A DNA stretch of 64,000 nt from Thalassorhabdomicrobium marinisediminis (GTDB lineage: Bacteria > Pseudomonadota > Alphaproteobacteria > Rhodobacterales > Rhodobacteraceae). A model generated the notes under the pieces. That model saw only the letters and a program-made list of their open reading frames with translations. It was not told the DNA's origin and ran no database searches. Location: assembly GCF_003072065.1 (NCBI RefSeq), contig NZ_QCYG01000003.1:186001-250000 (forward strand), given 5' to 3'. Position numbers and translations under genes: made by a program. This document shows, piece by piece, positions 33,870 through 41,632 of the stretch (position 1 is the first letter of the stretch; the number at the start of each line of letters is the position of its first letter).

Positions 33870-33906
33870 TTGGAAAGGGCTGATCAGAAAGTGCTGATCA
33901 GAAGCG
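33865..33906. repeat. Three tandem 14-bp units at convergent gene ends
   Basis: GCTGATTGGAAAGG, GCTGATCAGAAAGT and GCTGATCAGAAGCG follow each other exactly. The first contains the stop codon of the zinc-ribbon gene; the third contains, through the TGATCA palindrome, the stop of the opposite TIGR02302 gene. Confidence 0.7.
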
Positions 33907-36525
33907 GTCCAGCAACCGCCGCAGATAATCCAGTTCCAACTGCGGGCGGTCCTGCTCGGACGAGCGGTCGCGCAATTCCTGCAGCAACTCTTCGGCCCGA
34001 CGGTTGATGTCGTCCTGCAACATGGAGTCTTCGCTGCCGACCTGTCCGTTGTTGCCCATCGCACGGCCCAGCGGATCGCGGCGCTCCGGCTCCGGCCGCC
34101 CCTCGGCGCGTCCGGTCTGGGTGCCCTGCCCTTCTTCAAGCTCGTCCATCTGGTTCTCGGCCAGCGCCTGACCGAGGTTGCGCATGCCGTCGCGCAGGGC
34201 GTCCATCGCCTCGGCCTGACGATCCAGCGCCTCGGCCAGATCGCCGTTACGCAATGCCTCCTCGGCCCCGTCCATGGCCCCTTCGGCCCGCTCCAAGGCC
34301 TGTTCGGCATTGTCGGCCGCCTCACCGCTCAGGCCGGGCAACCCGTTGCGCAGGCGGTTCAACCCGTCGCGCAAGGCCTCTTGCCGCTGGGCAAGGCTTT
34401 GCGGCGCGCCGCCGCCTTCACCGCCCGGTCCGGCCTCATCTGTCAGCCCGCCTTGGGCATTTTCGCCTTGGCCCTGACCCTGCCCTTGCTGCTGGCCCTG
34501 CTGGCCGGACTGCCCTTGCTGGCCGTCCTGACCCTGCTGGCCCTGTTGGCCCTGCTGCTGGCCTTGCTGGCCCTGTTGGCCTTGCTGACCCTGCTGGTTC
34601 TGCTGGCTCTGTTGCTGGCCCTGGTTGAACTGCTCTTGCAAGTCGCGGAAGGCATCGTCGCTCAGCTCCTGCTGGTCGCGCAGGGTGTCTGCAAGGTCGT
34701 CCATCGACTGCTGGCCGGGCGTGCGGGGGCCGCCTTCGCCGCCCTCGCCCTGCGTCACCTGCAGGTTCTCCATCAACTGGTTAAGCTGCTCCATCAGCTC
34801 CGCCGCCTCGGCCATGCGGCCCTCTTCCATCAGCTCCTGAATGCGGTCCATAAGGGCCTGCAACTCGTCCTGCGTAATCGACATGCTGTCCGATGGCTGA
34901 TCCGGCTGATCGGTCTGGTCCTGCTGCGGCTCGGCGTTCTGGGCGAGCATGTTCATGTAGCCGTTCATCGCCTCGCGCAGCTCCTGCATCAGCTCGGCGA
35001 TCTCCGCGTCGCTGGCCCCGTTGCGCATGGCCTCTTCCAGCCGCTCTTGCGCGCGCTCAAGCCGCGCCATCGCATCGGCCAGCGACCCTTCCTCAAGCTG
35101 GATGGCAAGCTCCCACAGGGCGTCAACGACTTCGGCCTGCACCTCGTCCGTCAGCTCCACGCCTTCGAAGGCTTCAAGACGGCGGATGATGTAGCGCAGC
35201 CGCAGATAGGTGGTCTCGTTCGGGAACAGATCCTCGGGCCGGTAGGACACGGCCCGCAACACCTGCGCCACGCGCGGCGCATTGGCTTTCGACCACAGCA
35301 GATCGCGGCGCTGCTCGACCACCGCGCGGGCAATCGGCTGGAAAAAGCGCCGCCCCGGCAGGATGAGCCGCTCAGGCGCGGTGCGGGCGGTCTGGCCCAA
35401 CGCGTCCTCTACCTCAAGCGTGAGCGTAACGGGCAGGTTGGCCCAGGGATGTTCGCTGAAATCGTCGATCAGAAGCTCTTCGAAGTCCGCCCGGTTACCG
35501 GAGAACGGCATGGGCAGATCGACCACCACCTCGCCCCGCGGATCGGGATCGACCGCCAGGCCGTAACGCCGGTCCACGGCGTCGAGGTCCAGCGCAAGCG
35601 TCGCCTGCCCCGCCACAACGCCATAATCATCGCGCGCGGAAAACGGCAAGGACATCTCGCCCTGCGCATCGGCCTCGACGGGGCCGGTGAGCTCCACCTT
35701 CGGCGCTTCGTCGTCAAGCACCTGCACCTGCCACGACGCATCCGGTGCGCCCTCGATGGCGATCTCGCCCGATCGGATCACCTCGAACCCCTGCTGCTGG
35801 TCGGTCGCGGCGCCCAGATCCTCGGTCCGGCCCGACACGGTCTCCGCCACCGCGAGATCCCCGACCTCGCCATAAAGACGGATGGTGACAAAGGCCCCCT
35901 CAGGCACCTGTAGGCGGTCGGCGGCGATGTCGGCCAGATACAACGTCGGCTTGCCGGTGTAGGCGGGCGGCTCGATCCAGCCTTCCCAGACGGGACCCGT
36001 GGCGAGCGTCTGGCCCCCGCCCGGCGTGGCATCAAGCACCGAGCCCACCCGCCAGAGCGATCCGAACAGCAAGGCGACGATCAGCACCAGAAGCGCGATA
36101 TAGCGCAGCCCGAACGGGTCCCGGTCCGAGACGCGCAAGTCCGGCTCAACCGCGCGCGCCTCGCGCGTGCGGTGCTCCATGCGCTGCAGATGCGCCCGCC
36201 AGACCGCTTCCGAGGCCGCATCGCCGGCCCCGATCACCTGCTCGTCGGAGAGCGCGGCAATCGGCCGCCCGGGCAGGCGCGCATCCACACGCGCGACCGC
36301 CTCGGCGCGGCTGGGCCAGCGCAACTGCCGCACCCCGCGGTACAGCGTCCACAGCAGCGCCAGCACGGCGATGACGGCGAAACTCCACACCGCTTCAAGG
36401 GGCAGATCGTCCTGCCAGCCCATGACAAGCGGCGCCAAAACCAGAAACAGGACCGTCCAGACCGGCCAGAACGCCTGCGTCACCCGCTCGGCCATCAGGC
36501 CGGCGCGGGTCAGGGCGATGGGCAT
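33898..36525 (-). CDS. TIGR02302/DUF4175 family protein with Gln/Gly repeats
   Basis: An 875-residue inner-membrane protein typical of Rhodobacterales and relatives. N-terminal hydrophobic segments (about 17-35, 46-62 and 140-160) are followed by a large extracytoplasmic body (WVEP-like VWEGWIEPPAYTGKPTLYL, then beta-rich domains). Further on are predicted coiled coils (about 430-600), a Gln/Gly low-complexity block (about 630-690) and a final helical region. Function is unknown; the layout suggests a long envelope structural protein. It shares tandem repeats at its 3' end with the convergent gene. Lysine biosynthesis gene lysA lies upstream. Confidence 0.88.
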   Translation of the reverse strand: MPIALTRAGLMAERVTQAFWPVWTVLFLVLAPLVMGWQDDLPLEAVWSFAVIAVLALLWTLYRGVRQLRWPSRAEAVARVDARLPGRPIAALSDEQVIGAGDAASEAVWRAHLQRMEHRTREARAVEPDLRVSDRDPFGLRYIALLVLIVALLFGSLWRVGSVLDATPGGGQTLATGPVWEGWIEPPAYTGKPTLYLADIAADRLQVPEGAFVTIRLYGEVGDLAVAETVSGRTEDLGAATDQQQGFEVIRSGEIAIEGAPDASWQVQVLDDEAPKVELTGPVEADAQGEMSLPFSARDDYGVVAGQATLALDLDAVDRRYGLAVDPDPRGEVVVDLPMPFSGNRADFEELLIDDFSEHPWANLPVTLTLEVEDALGQTARTAPERLILPGRRFFQPIARAVVEQRRDLLWSKANAPRVAQVLRAVSYRPEDLFPNETTYLRLRYIIRRLEAFEGVELTDEVQAEVVDALWELAIQLEEGSLADAMARLERAQERLEEAMRNGASDAEIAELMQELREAMNGYMNMLAQNAEPQQDQTDQPDQPSDSMSITQDELQALMDRIQELMEEGRMAEAAELMEQLNQLMENLQVTQGEGGEGGPRTPGQQSMDDLADTLRDQQELSDDAFRDLQEQFNQGQQQSQQNQQGQQGQQGQQGQQQGQQGQQGQDGQQGQSGQQGQQQGQGQGQGENAQGGLTDEAGPGGEGGGAPQSLAQRQEALRDGLNRLRNGLPGLSGEAADNAEQALERAEGAMDGAEEALRNGDLAEALDRQAEAMDALRDGMRNLGQALAENQMDELEEGQGTQTGRAEGRPEPERRDPLGRAMGNNGQVGSEDSMLQDDINRRAEELLQELRDRSSEQDRPQLELDYLRRLLDRF
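34467..34627 (-). repeat. Gln/Gly-rich coding repeat (QGQQG units)
   Basis: On the minus strand, short units (CAG GGC CAG CAG-like) are repeated many times, encoding QQG and QGQ tracts in the TIGR02302 protein. This is a likely site of slippage and length variation. Confidence 0.75.
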
Positions 36526-36597
36526 TTTCAGATGCCGCGGGACAGGTCCGATGGGTGTCAGGGGGACACTCCTAGTCTGAAGGCGGCGCCGGAACGG

Positions 36598-37863
36598 TCA
36601 CAGCCACTCGGGTATGGTATCGCGATTTATCATCTCGTCAAAGGTCGGGCGTCGGCGGATAACCGCGAATTGATGGCCCTGCACCAGCACCTCGGGAACC
36701 AGTGGGCGCGAGTTGTATTCGCTTGCCATTACAGCGGCATAGGCCCCGGCAGAGCGGAATGCGACAAGCGCCCCGGGTGCCAACTGCGGCAAGGGGCGGG
36801 CCTTGGCGAAGGTGTCGCCGCTCTCGCAGATCGGGCCGACCACGTCATAGGCCTGCGCCTCCGCCCCGGCGGCGGGTTCGACGACCGGCACGATGTCGTG
36901 CCAGGCGTCATACATGGCAGGCCGCACAAGGTCGTTCATGGCCGCATCGACGATCAGGAACTCGCGCTCTTCGCCGGATTTGACGTAGATCACCTCGCTC
37001 ACAAGAATGCCGGAATTGCCCGAGATCAGCCGCCCGGGCTCGATCTCGATCTCGCAGCCCAGATGGCCCACCTCTTCGCGCACCATGGCGCCGTATTCGA
37101 TGGGCAAGGGCGGCGCGTTGTTGTCGCGGGCATAGGGAATCCCAAGGCCGCCGCCCAGATCAAGGCGGCTGATTTCGTGCCCCTCGGCGCGCAGCACCCC
37201 GGTCAGCTCGGCCACCTTACGATAGGCCTGCCGGAACGGTTCCAAGTCGGTGAGTTGCGAGCCGATGTGCACGTCGATCCCCACCACCTTCAGCCCCGGC
37301 AAGGACGCGGCCAGCGCATAGACCTCGCGCGCGCGGCTGATCGGAATGCCGAACTTGTCTTCCTTCTTCCCGGTCGAGATCTTCGCATGGGTCTTGGCAT
37401 CCACATCCGGGTTCACCCGCACGGTAATCGGCGCGACCTTGCCCAGACTGACGGCCACCTCGGACAGAGCCTGCATTTCCGGCTCGCTCTCGACGTTGAA
37501 CTGGCGGATGCCACCTTCCAAAGCCTCGCGCATCTCCGCGCGGGTCTTGCCGATCCCGGAAAACACGATCCGCTCGCCAGCGACACCCGCCGCCCGGGCG
37601 CGCTTGTATTCGCCGATCGACACGACATCCATCCCCGCGCCCGCGTCCCCCAGAACCTTGAGCACGGCGACATTCGACAGCGACTTCACCGCAAAACACA
37701 CCAGATGGTCGGTGCCCTGCAAAGCCTCTTCAAACAGTTGGAAGTGCCGCAAAAGCGTGGCGGTGGAATAGATATAACAGGGCGTGCCGACGCTGGCCGC
37801 GATCTCGGTCACGGGGACATCCTCGGCCATCAACTGGCCGTTCCGGTAAAGAAAATGGTCCAT
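36598..37863 (-). CDS. lysA: Diaminopimelate decarboxylase
   Basis: PLP enzyme making L-lysine from meso-diaminopimelate, 421 residues. Lys60 in FAVKSLSN is the Schiff-base lysine; HIGSQ, the phosphate-binding DLGGGLGIPY, and CESGDTFAK with the substrate-site Cys are present. The start is ATG 37863 after GGAGGG. It lies downstream of argH and a small lipoprotein gene, the common argH-lipoprotein-lysA order. I see no lysine riboswitch in the 123 bases before it. Confidence 0.97.
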   Translation of the reverse strand: MDHFLYRNGQLMAEDVPVTEIAASVGTPCYIYSTATLLRHFQLFEEALQGTDHLVCFAVKSLSNVAVLKVLGDAGAGMDVVSIGEYKRARAAGVAGERIVFSGIGKTRAEMREALEGGIRQFNVESEPEMQALSEVAVSLGKVAPITVRVNPDVDAKTHAKISTGKKEDKFGIPISRAREVYALAASLPGLKVVGIDVHIGSQLTDLEPFRQAYRKVAELTGVLRAEGHEISRLDLGGGLGIPYARDNNAPPLPIEYGAMVREEVGHLGCEIEIEPGRLISGNSGILVSEVIYVKSGEEREFLIVDAAMNDLVRPAMYDAWHDIVPVVEPAAGAEAQAYDVVGPICESGDTFAKARPLPQLAPGALVAFRSAGAYAAVMASEYNSRPLVPEVLVQGHQFAVIRRRPTFDEMINRDTIPEWL

Positions 37864-37924
37864 CCGACCCTCCGATCTCTCGTTCAGGAAAACCCAAGGC
37901 CGCGGCTGCGCGCCGGTCCCCCGT

Positions 37925-37958
37925 CTTCTCTGGTTCTCAAATACCTGATCCGCCGCCC
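37925..37958 (-). repeat. Dispersed intergenic motif, copy C
   Basis: Between the small lipoprotein gene and lysA. The minus strand reads GGTATTTGAGAACCAGAG near its end, matching copy B with one base missing. The GC-rich half is less conserved. Confidence 0.55.
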
Positions 37959-37986
37959 GCATCCGGCGCGGCGCTCAGCCAATGGA

Positions 37987-38136
37987 TCACAACCTCGCGT
38001 CCTGTCTGATCGTCCCGTTGGTGGCCGCAACCGGCGCGGGCGTTGCGACGACAGCACCGCTCGGCCGCTCGGGCTCGCCGTCGGCGCCGCAGGCCGCCAG
38101 ACCCAGCAGAGCGAGCAGCACCGCAAGACGGGTCAC
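37987..38136 (-). CDS. Small lipoprotein (LptM/YifL-like, 49 aa)
   Basis: A GTG-initiated frame, [20 protein letters not shown]..., with a textbook lipobox LAAC and a short Pro/Ala-rich mature part ending QDARL. The start overlaps the argH stop as GTGA, the usual sign of coupling. Position between argH and lysA, and the ACGxxGxPxxP-like sequence after the lipobox, match the small lipoprotein family (YifL/LptM) that in enterobacteria helps LptD maturation. The orthology is an inference from size, lipobox and synteny. Being under 60 codons it is easily missed. Confidence 0.82.
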   Translation of the reverse strand: MTRLAVLLALLGLAACGADGEPERPSGAVVATPAPVAATNGTIRQDARL

Positions 38137-39527
38137 GCCAGCGCCTCTTTCCAGCGGGCGATCTGGGATCGGACGTTGTCCGGCGCGGTGCCTCCGTAAG
38201 AGGTGCGGCTGCGCACGGAGTTGTCGACGCCCAGCACATCGAACACCGCCTCAGTAATGCCCGCATGCACCGCCTGCATGTCTTCCAACGACAACTCCGG
38301 CAGGTCGCAGCCCTTCTCTTCGGCTTTCGCCACCAGCGCGCCCGTCACATGATGAGCGTCGCGGAACGGCAGGTTCAATTCGCGCACCAGCCAGTCGGCC
38401 AGATCGGTGGCGGTGGAAAAGCCCATCGCCGCCGCCACGCGCAGATCGTCGGGGCGGCCCTTCATATCCGCAACCATGCCGGTCATCGCGGCAAGGCCCA
38501 GCATCAGGTTGTCGGCGGCATCAAAAGTCTGTTCCTTGTCTTCCTGCATGTCCTTGGAATAGGTCAGCGGCAGCCCCTTCATGATCGTCATCAAGGCCAC
38601 GTTCGCCCCGAAAATGCGCCCGATCTTGGCGCGCAGAAGCTCGGCCGCATCGGAGTTGCGCTTTTGCGGCATGATGCTTGAGCCGGTGGACCAGCGGTCG
38701 GACATGGACACAAAGCGGAACTGGGCCGAGGACCAGATCACCAACTCTTCGGCCAGCCGGCTCAGGTGCATGGCACAGATGCTCGCCGCGCCGAGGAATT
38801 CCAACGCGAAATCCCGCGCTGCCACGGCGTCGAGCGAATTGGCCATGGGGCGGTCGAAGCCCAGCGCCTTTGCCGTCATCTCGCGGTCCAGCGGGAAAGA
38901 GGTTCCAGCCAGCGCCGCCGCGCCAAGGGGCGATTCGTTCATCCGCGCGCGGGCATCGGCAAAGCGGGCGCGATCACGGGCGAACATCTCTACATAGGCC
39001 ATCATGTGATGACCCCATGTGACCGGCTGGGCCACCTGCAAATGGGTGAACCCGGGCATGACCCAATCGGCGCCCTCTTCCGCCTGCCCGATCAGGGCCA
39101 GCATCAGCGCCTTGAGCGCGTCGTCCGCGGCATCGCATTGGTCGCGCACCCAAAGCCGGAAATCCAGCGCCACCTGATCATTGCGCGACCGGCCCGTGTG
39201 CAAACGCCCCGCAGGCTCGCCCACGATCTCTTTCAGGCGCGCCTCGACGTTCATGTGAATGTCTTCGAGCGCGGTGGAAAAGGCGAACGTCCCGCCCTCG
39301 ATCTCTGACAACACCGTGAGGAGGCCTTCACGGATCGCCTCGGCATCCGTATCGCTAACAATACCTTGAGCCGCCAACATGGCCGCATGCGCGCGGGAGC
39401 CTTCGATGTCTTGCTTTGCCAATCTCCGATCAAACCCGATCGAGGCGTTGATCGCCTCCATGATGGCATCGGGCCCTGCGGCAAAGCGCCCTCCCCACAT
39501 TGCATTCGACGATTTTTTGTCTGACAT
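38133..39527 (-). CDS. argH: Argininosuccinate lyase
   Basis: A 464-residue fumarase-superfamily enzyme that makes arginine and fumarate. The signature [16 protein letters not shown] is intact, as are [16 protein letters not shown], the catalytic His segment ([16 protein letters not shown]) and the N-terminal [24 protein letters not shown] lies before the ATG 39527. It is divergent from the thioredoxin-like gene with only 30 bases between starts. Confidence 0.97.
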   Translation of the reverse strand: MSDKKSSNAMWGGRFAAGPDAIMEAINASIGFDRRLAKQDIEGSRAHAAMLAAQGIVSDTDAEAIREGLLTVLSEIEGGTFAFSTALEDIHMNVEARLKEIVGEPAGRLHTGRSRNDQVALDFRLWVRDQCDAADDALKALMLALIGQAEEGADWVMPGFTHLQVAQPVTWGHHMMAYVEMFARDRARFADARARMNESPLGAAALAGTSFPLDREMTAKALGFDRPMANSLDAVAARDFALEFLGAASICAMHLSRLAEELVIWSSAQFRFVSMSDRWSTGSSIMPQKRNSDAAELLRAKIGRIFGANVALMTIMKGLPLTYSKDMQEDKEQTFDAADNLMLGLAAMTGMVADMKGRPDDLRVAAAMGFSTATDLADWLVRELNLPFRDAHHVTGALVAKAEEKGCDLPELSLEDMQAVHAGITEAVFDVLGVDNSVRSRTSYGGTAPDNVRSQIARWKEALA

Positions 39528-39557
39528 GGCGGGTGTCCTTAACGCTGGGTGTGACCG

Positions 39558-40145
39558 ATGAAGAAACAACTGATTTTCGCAGCTGCCGCGGTGGCCGGTA
39601 TTGCCGCAGGGCTATACTTGGCCTTGGACACGAGCGAAAGCCCCACGATGCCGGCCCATGACTTTGCCGCGGTCGAAGCGCTGCGCGGGGGCGACATGAT
39701 GAAGCTGCAATTCGCCACCAATCGCGGCTCTGACGTGCCGTTCAAGCATGAGGACGGCAGCGACATGACGCTGGCCGCCTTCGAAGGGCAGCACGTGGTG
39801 TTGAACTTCTGGGCCACATGGTGCGCCCCCTGCCGCAAGGAGATGCCCCATCTGTCCGAGCTGCAAAAGCGGTTCGGGGACGAACTTGAGGTGGTGACAA
39901 TCGCCACCGGCACCAACCAGCGCCCTGCGATGGAGCGCTTCTTCGAAGAGATCGGCGTCGATAACCTGCCCATGCATTCCGACGCCAGCAGCGCGCTGGC
40001 GCGGGATTTCGGGGTGGTCGGCCTGCCGGTGACCCTGATCCTTGATCCCCAAGGTTACGAGATCGCGCGCTTGATCGGGGATGCCGACTGGACCAGCGAC
40101 AGCGCCATGTCGATCCTTGAGGCTTTGGTCGAACAGGACGCTTAA
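39558..40145 (+). CDS. TlpA-type membrane-anchored thiol-disulfide protein
   Basis: A 195-residue redox protein: an N-terminal membrane anchor ([22 protein letters not shown]) followed by a periplasmic thioredoxin fold. The active site is WCAPC (88-92) with the cis-Pro in GLPVT. TlpA-type proteins reduce disulfides during cytochrome c or cytochrome oxidase assembly. The argH-tlpA divergent pair is common in Rhodobacterales. The 30-base intergenic region must hold or share both promoters. Confidence 0.92.
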   Translation: MKKQLIFAAAAVAGIAAGLYLALDTSESPTMPAHDFAAVEALRGGDMMKLQFATNRGSDVPFKHEDGSDMTLAAFEGQHVVLNFWATWCAPCRKEMPHLSELQKRFGDELEVVTIATGTNQRPAMERFFEEIGVDNLPMHSDASSALARDFGVVGLPVTLILDPQGYEIARLIGDADWTSDSAMSILEALVEQDA

Positions 40146-40159
40146 CCGCCGCCCGCCGG

Positions 40160-40549
40160 TCACTCTGGGTCGTGCGAACTCCAAGTACAGCGGTCAAAAT
40201 CGGCGTAGCGTCGCAGGACCTCCGGCACCGGGCCGTCCACCAAACGCGAGCATCCTTCGACCACGTCGGGGGACTCATACACCGACACCACGCCGCCCGC
40301 GCCGTGACCCGTGGTGCAAAGCATCTCACCCGGTGCAAGCCGGCCCGTACGGCGCACGCCACTGCGGGCTTCGGCGGCGAAATAGAACGATCTGTCCGTG
40401 CCGTTTGACACGCACGGCCCCCGCTTGCCCGCGTCCTGCTTATACGACGCCGCCAGCCGCGACAGCGTTTCGGTCTGCGGCGCAGCCCGGGCATCGGTCA
40501 GCAGCAGACCGGCGCAAGCGGCCAGCAGAAAGGGGGCGGGGGTCGTCAT
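40160..40549 (-). CDS. Secreted hypothetical protein (129 aa)
   Basis: A signal peptide (MTTPAPFLLAACAGLLLTDARA) precedes about 105 residues with four Cys (GPCVSN, MLCTTG, EGCSRL, DRCTW), which may form two disulfides. GHGAGGVVSVYESPDVVEGC shows no family that I recognise. It is divergent from the cytochrome P460 gene and convergent with the TlpA-type gene. No strong ribosome-binding site is visible. Confidence 0.65.
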   Translation of the reverse strand: MTTPAPFLLAACAGLLLTDARAAPQTETLSRLAASYKQDAGKRGPCVSNGTDRSFYFAAEARSGVRRTGRLAPGEMLCTTGHGAGGVVSVYESPDVVEGCSRLVDGPVPEVLRRYADFDRCTWSSHDPE

Positions 40550-40640
40550 GGGGCAAACGGGCTCCTGTAATGCAGGGTCGAGTTGACACCACTATCCTCG
40601 GCCACCAAAGCCCGGGACGTCCAAACACGATTGGCCACAA

Positions 40641-40672
40641 GGTGATCGCGCACAGGTGATCCAATGGTGATC
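40641..40672. promoter_or_regulatory. Three direct repeats of GGTGATC
   Basis: GGTGATC occurs at 40641-40647, 40655-40661 and 40666-40672 (steps of 14 and 11 bases), in the divergent region before the cytochrome P460 gene. It looks like a multi-copy binding site. Confidence 0.4.
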
Positions 40673-40725
40673 CGGCGCGAGGTAGTTTCGCCGTAGCCTT
40701 GCACCATTCAAACAAGGAGGCTGCC

Positions 40726-41259
40726 ATGAAACACCCAATGAAACTTGCCTGTCTGTCGCTGGGCATCGCCGCAAGCGCGGCCCCTGCGCAAGAGTTCGGA
40801 ACCCCCGCCGATGCGGATTATGCGGCGCTTGTCTGGCAGGCGCTGGAGGAACAGAACCTCGCTGGGGACGGTATGGTCCGGTCCTTTCCCTACGACGGGG
40901 TCGCCCCCCACGGCATGATGCTCGAGACCTTCTATTCCAAGGCGACGATTGACGGCCATACCGGCGATCTGATCGTGAAACGGAATTTCGGCCCCGAGGG
41001 CGTGTCACTGGATGACGTGCTGGCCGACCCGGACACCCACCTTGCGGCATATACCGTCATGTTCCGTCGCGCGGAAGGCTATGATGACGACAACGATAAC
41101 TGGTTCTGGGTCAAATTCCTGCCCGATGGGTCCCTCGACAAGAATCCCGCCGGGATGGAGCTTGCAGGACGGGTGGCCAAGGGCGCGGATCAGGGCTGCA
41201 TCGCCTGCCACGCGGGCGCGGGGGATTATGTGTTCACCTCGGATCACCTGAGCCGCTAG
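40726..41259 (+). CDS. Cytochrome P460 family haem protein
   Basis: A 177-residue exported protein. The signal (MKHPMKLACLSLGIAASAAPAQ) is followed by the P460 domain, with KRNFGPEGVSLDDVLADP, NWFWVKFLPDGSLDKNPAGM and the haem-binding motif CIACH (Cys158, Cys161, His162) followed by AGAGDYVFTSD. P460-type cytochromes act in hydroxylamine or NO chemistry in some bacteria; no nitrogen-oxidation genes are nearby here. AAGGAGG lies six bases before the ATG. Confidence 0.87.
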   Translation: MKHPMKLACLSLGIAASAAPAQEFGTPADADYAALVWQALEEQNLAGDGMVRSFPYDGVAPHGMMLETFYSKATIDGHTGDLIVKRNFGPEGVSLDDVLADPDTHLAAYTVMFRRAEGYDDDNDNWFWVKFLPDGSLDKNPAGMELAGRVAKGADQGCIACHAGAGDYVFTSDHLSR

Positions 41260-41305
41260 ATCCAAACCGCCGCCCGATCCCGCGGGCCGCACCTGTCGGG
41301 TTAAT

Positions 41306-41632
41306 TCAGCCTGCGTTTTGCCGATCGATGTGGTTGCGCAGTTCTTCCGCTTCGCGGCGGGCATCGCGAAGCCCGTCCATCGCCGCGCGCAGTTCCGCTT
41401 CGGTTTGGCTCAGCTGGTTGGTGATCTCGGCCTCGCGCTGTTGCAGATAAGTGATCGCCTGATCGCGGGTTTCCTCGGCCTCGTGCAGGGCCTGCGCCAT
41501 ACGGTCGAGTTCACCGATCTCGGCCTTGGAAACGCGGGTGAACCGATTGACCAGCCAGCTGGCGAACCAGCCAAGGCAGAAGGCCACGAACAGGATGATC
41601 GCTGTCGCGACGATGAATTCGGTTCGGTTCAT
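41306..41632 (-). CDS. Single-span coiled-coil membrane protein (108 aa)
   Basis: One transmembrane helix near the N-terminus (TEFIVATAIILFVAFCLGWFASWLV), then a long coiled coil (about 38-105, with heptads such as EAEETRDQAITYLQQREAEI). No known domain. The ATG overlaps the stop of the OmpA-type gene (ATGA), so the pair is coupled. It parallels the protein at 19820-20464, which also follows an OmpA/BON gene and also has a membrane helix plus coiled coil. Confidence 0.78.
   Translation of the reverse strand: MNRTEFIVATAIILFVAFCLGWFASWLVNRFTRVSKAEIGELDRMAQALHEAEETRDQAITYLQQREAEITNQLSQTEAELRAAMDGLRDARREAEELRNHIDRQNAG

Noticed and set aside
37864-37986. Lysine riboswitch before lysA
   Set aside because: The region is only about 120 bases, contains a dispersed motif, and shows none of the long conserved riboswitch elements.
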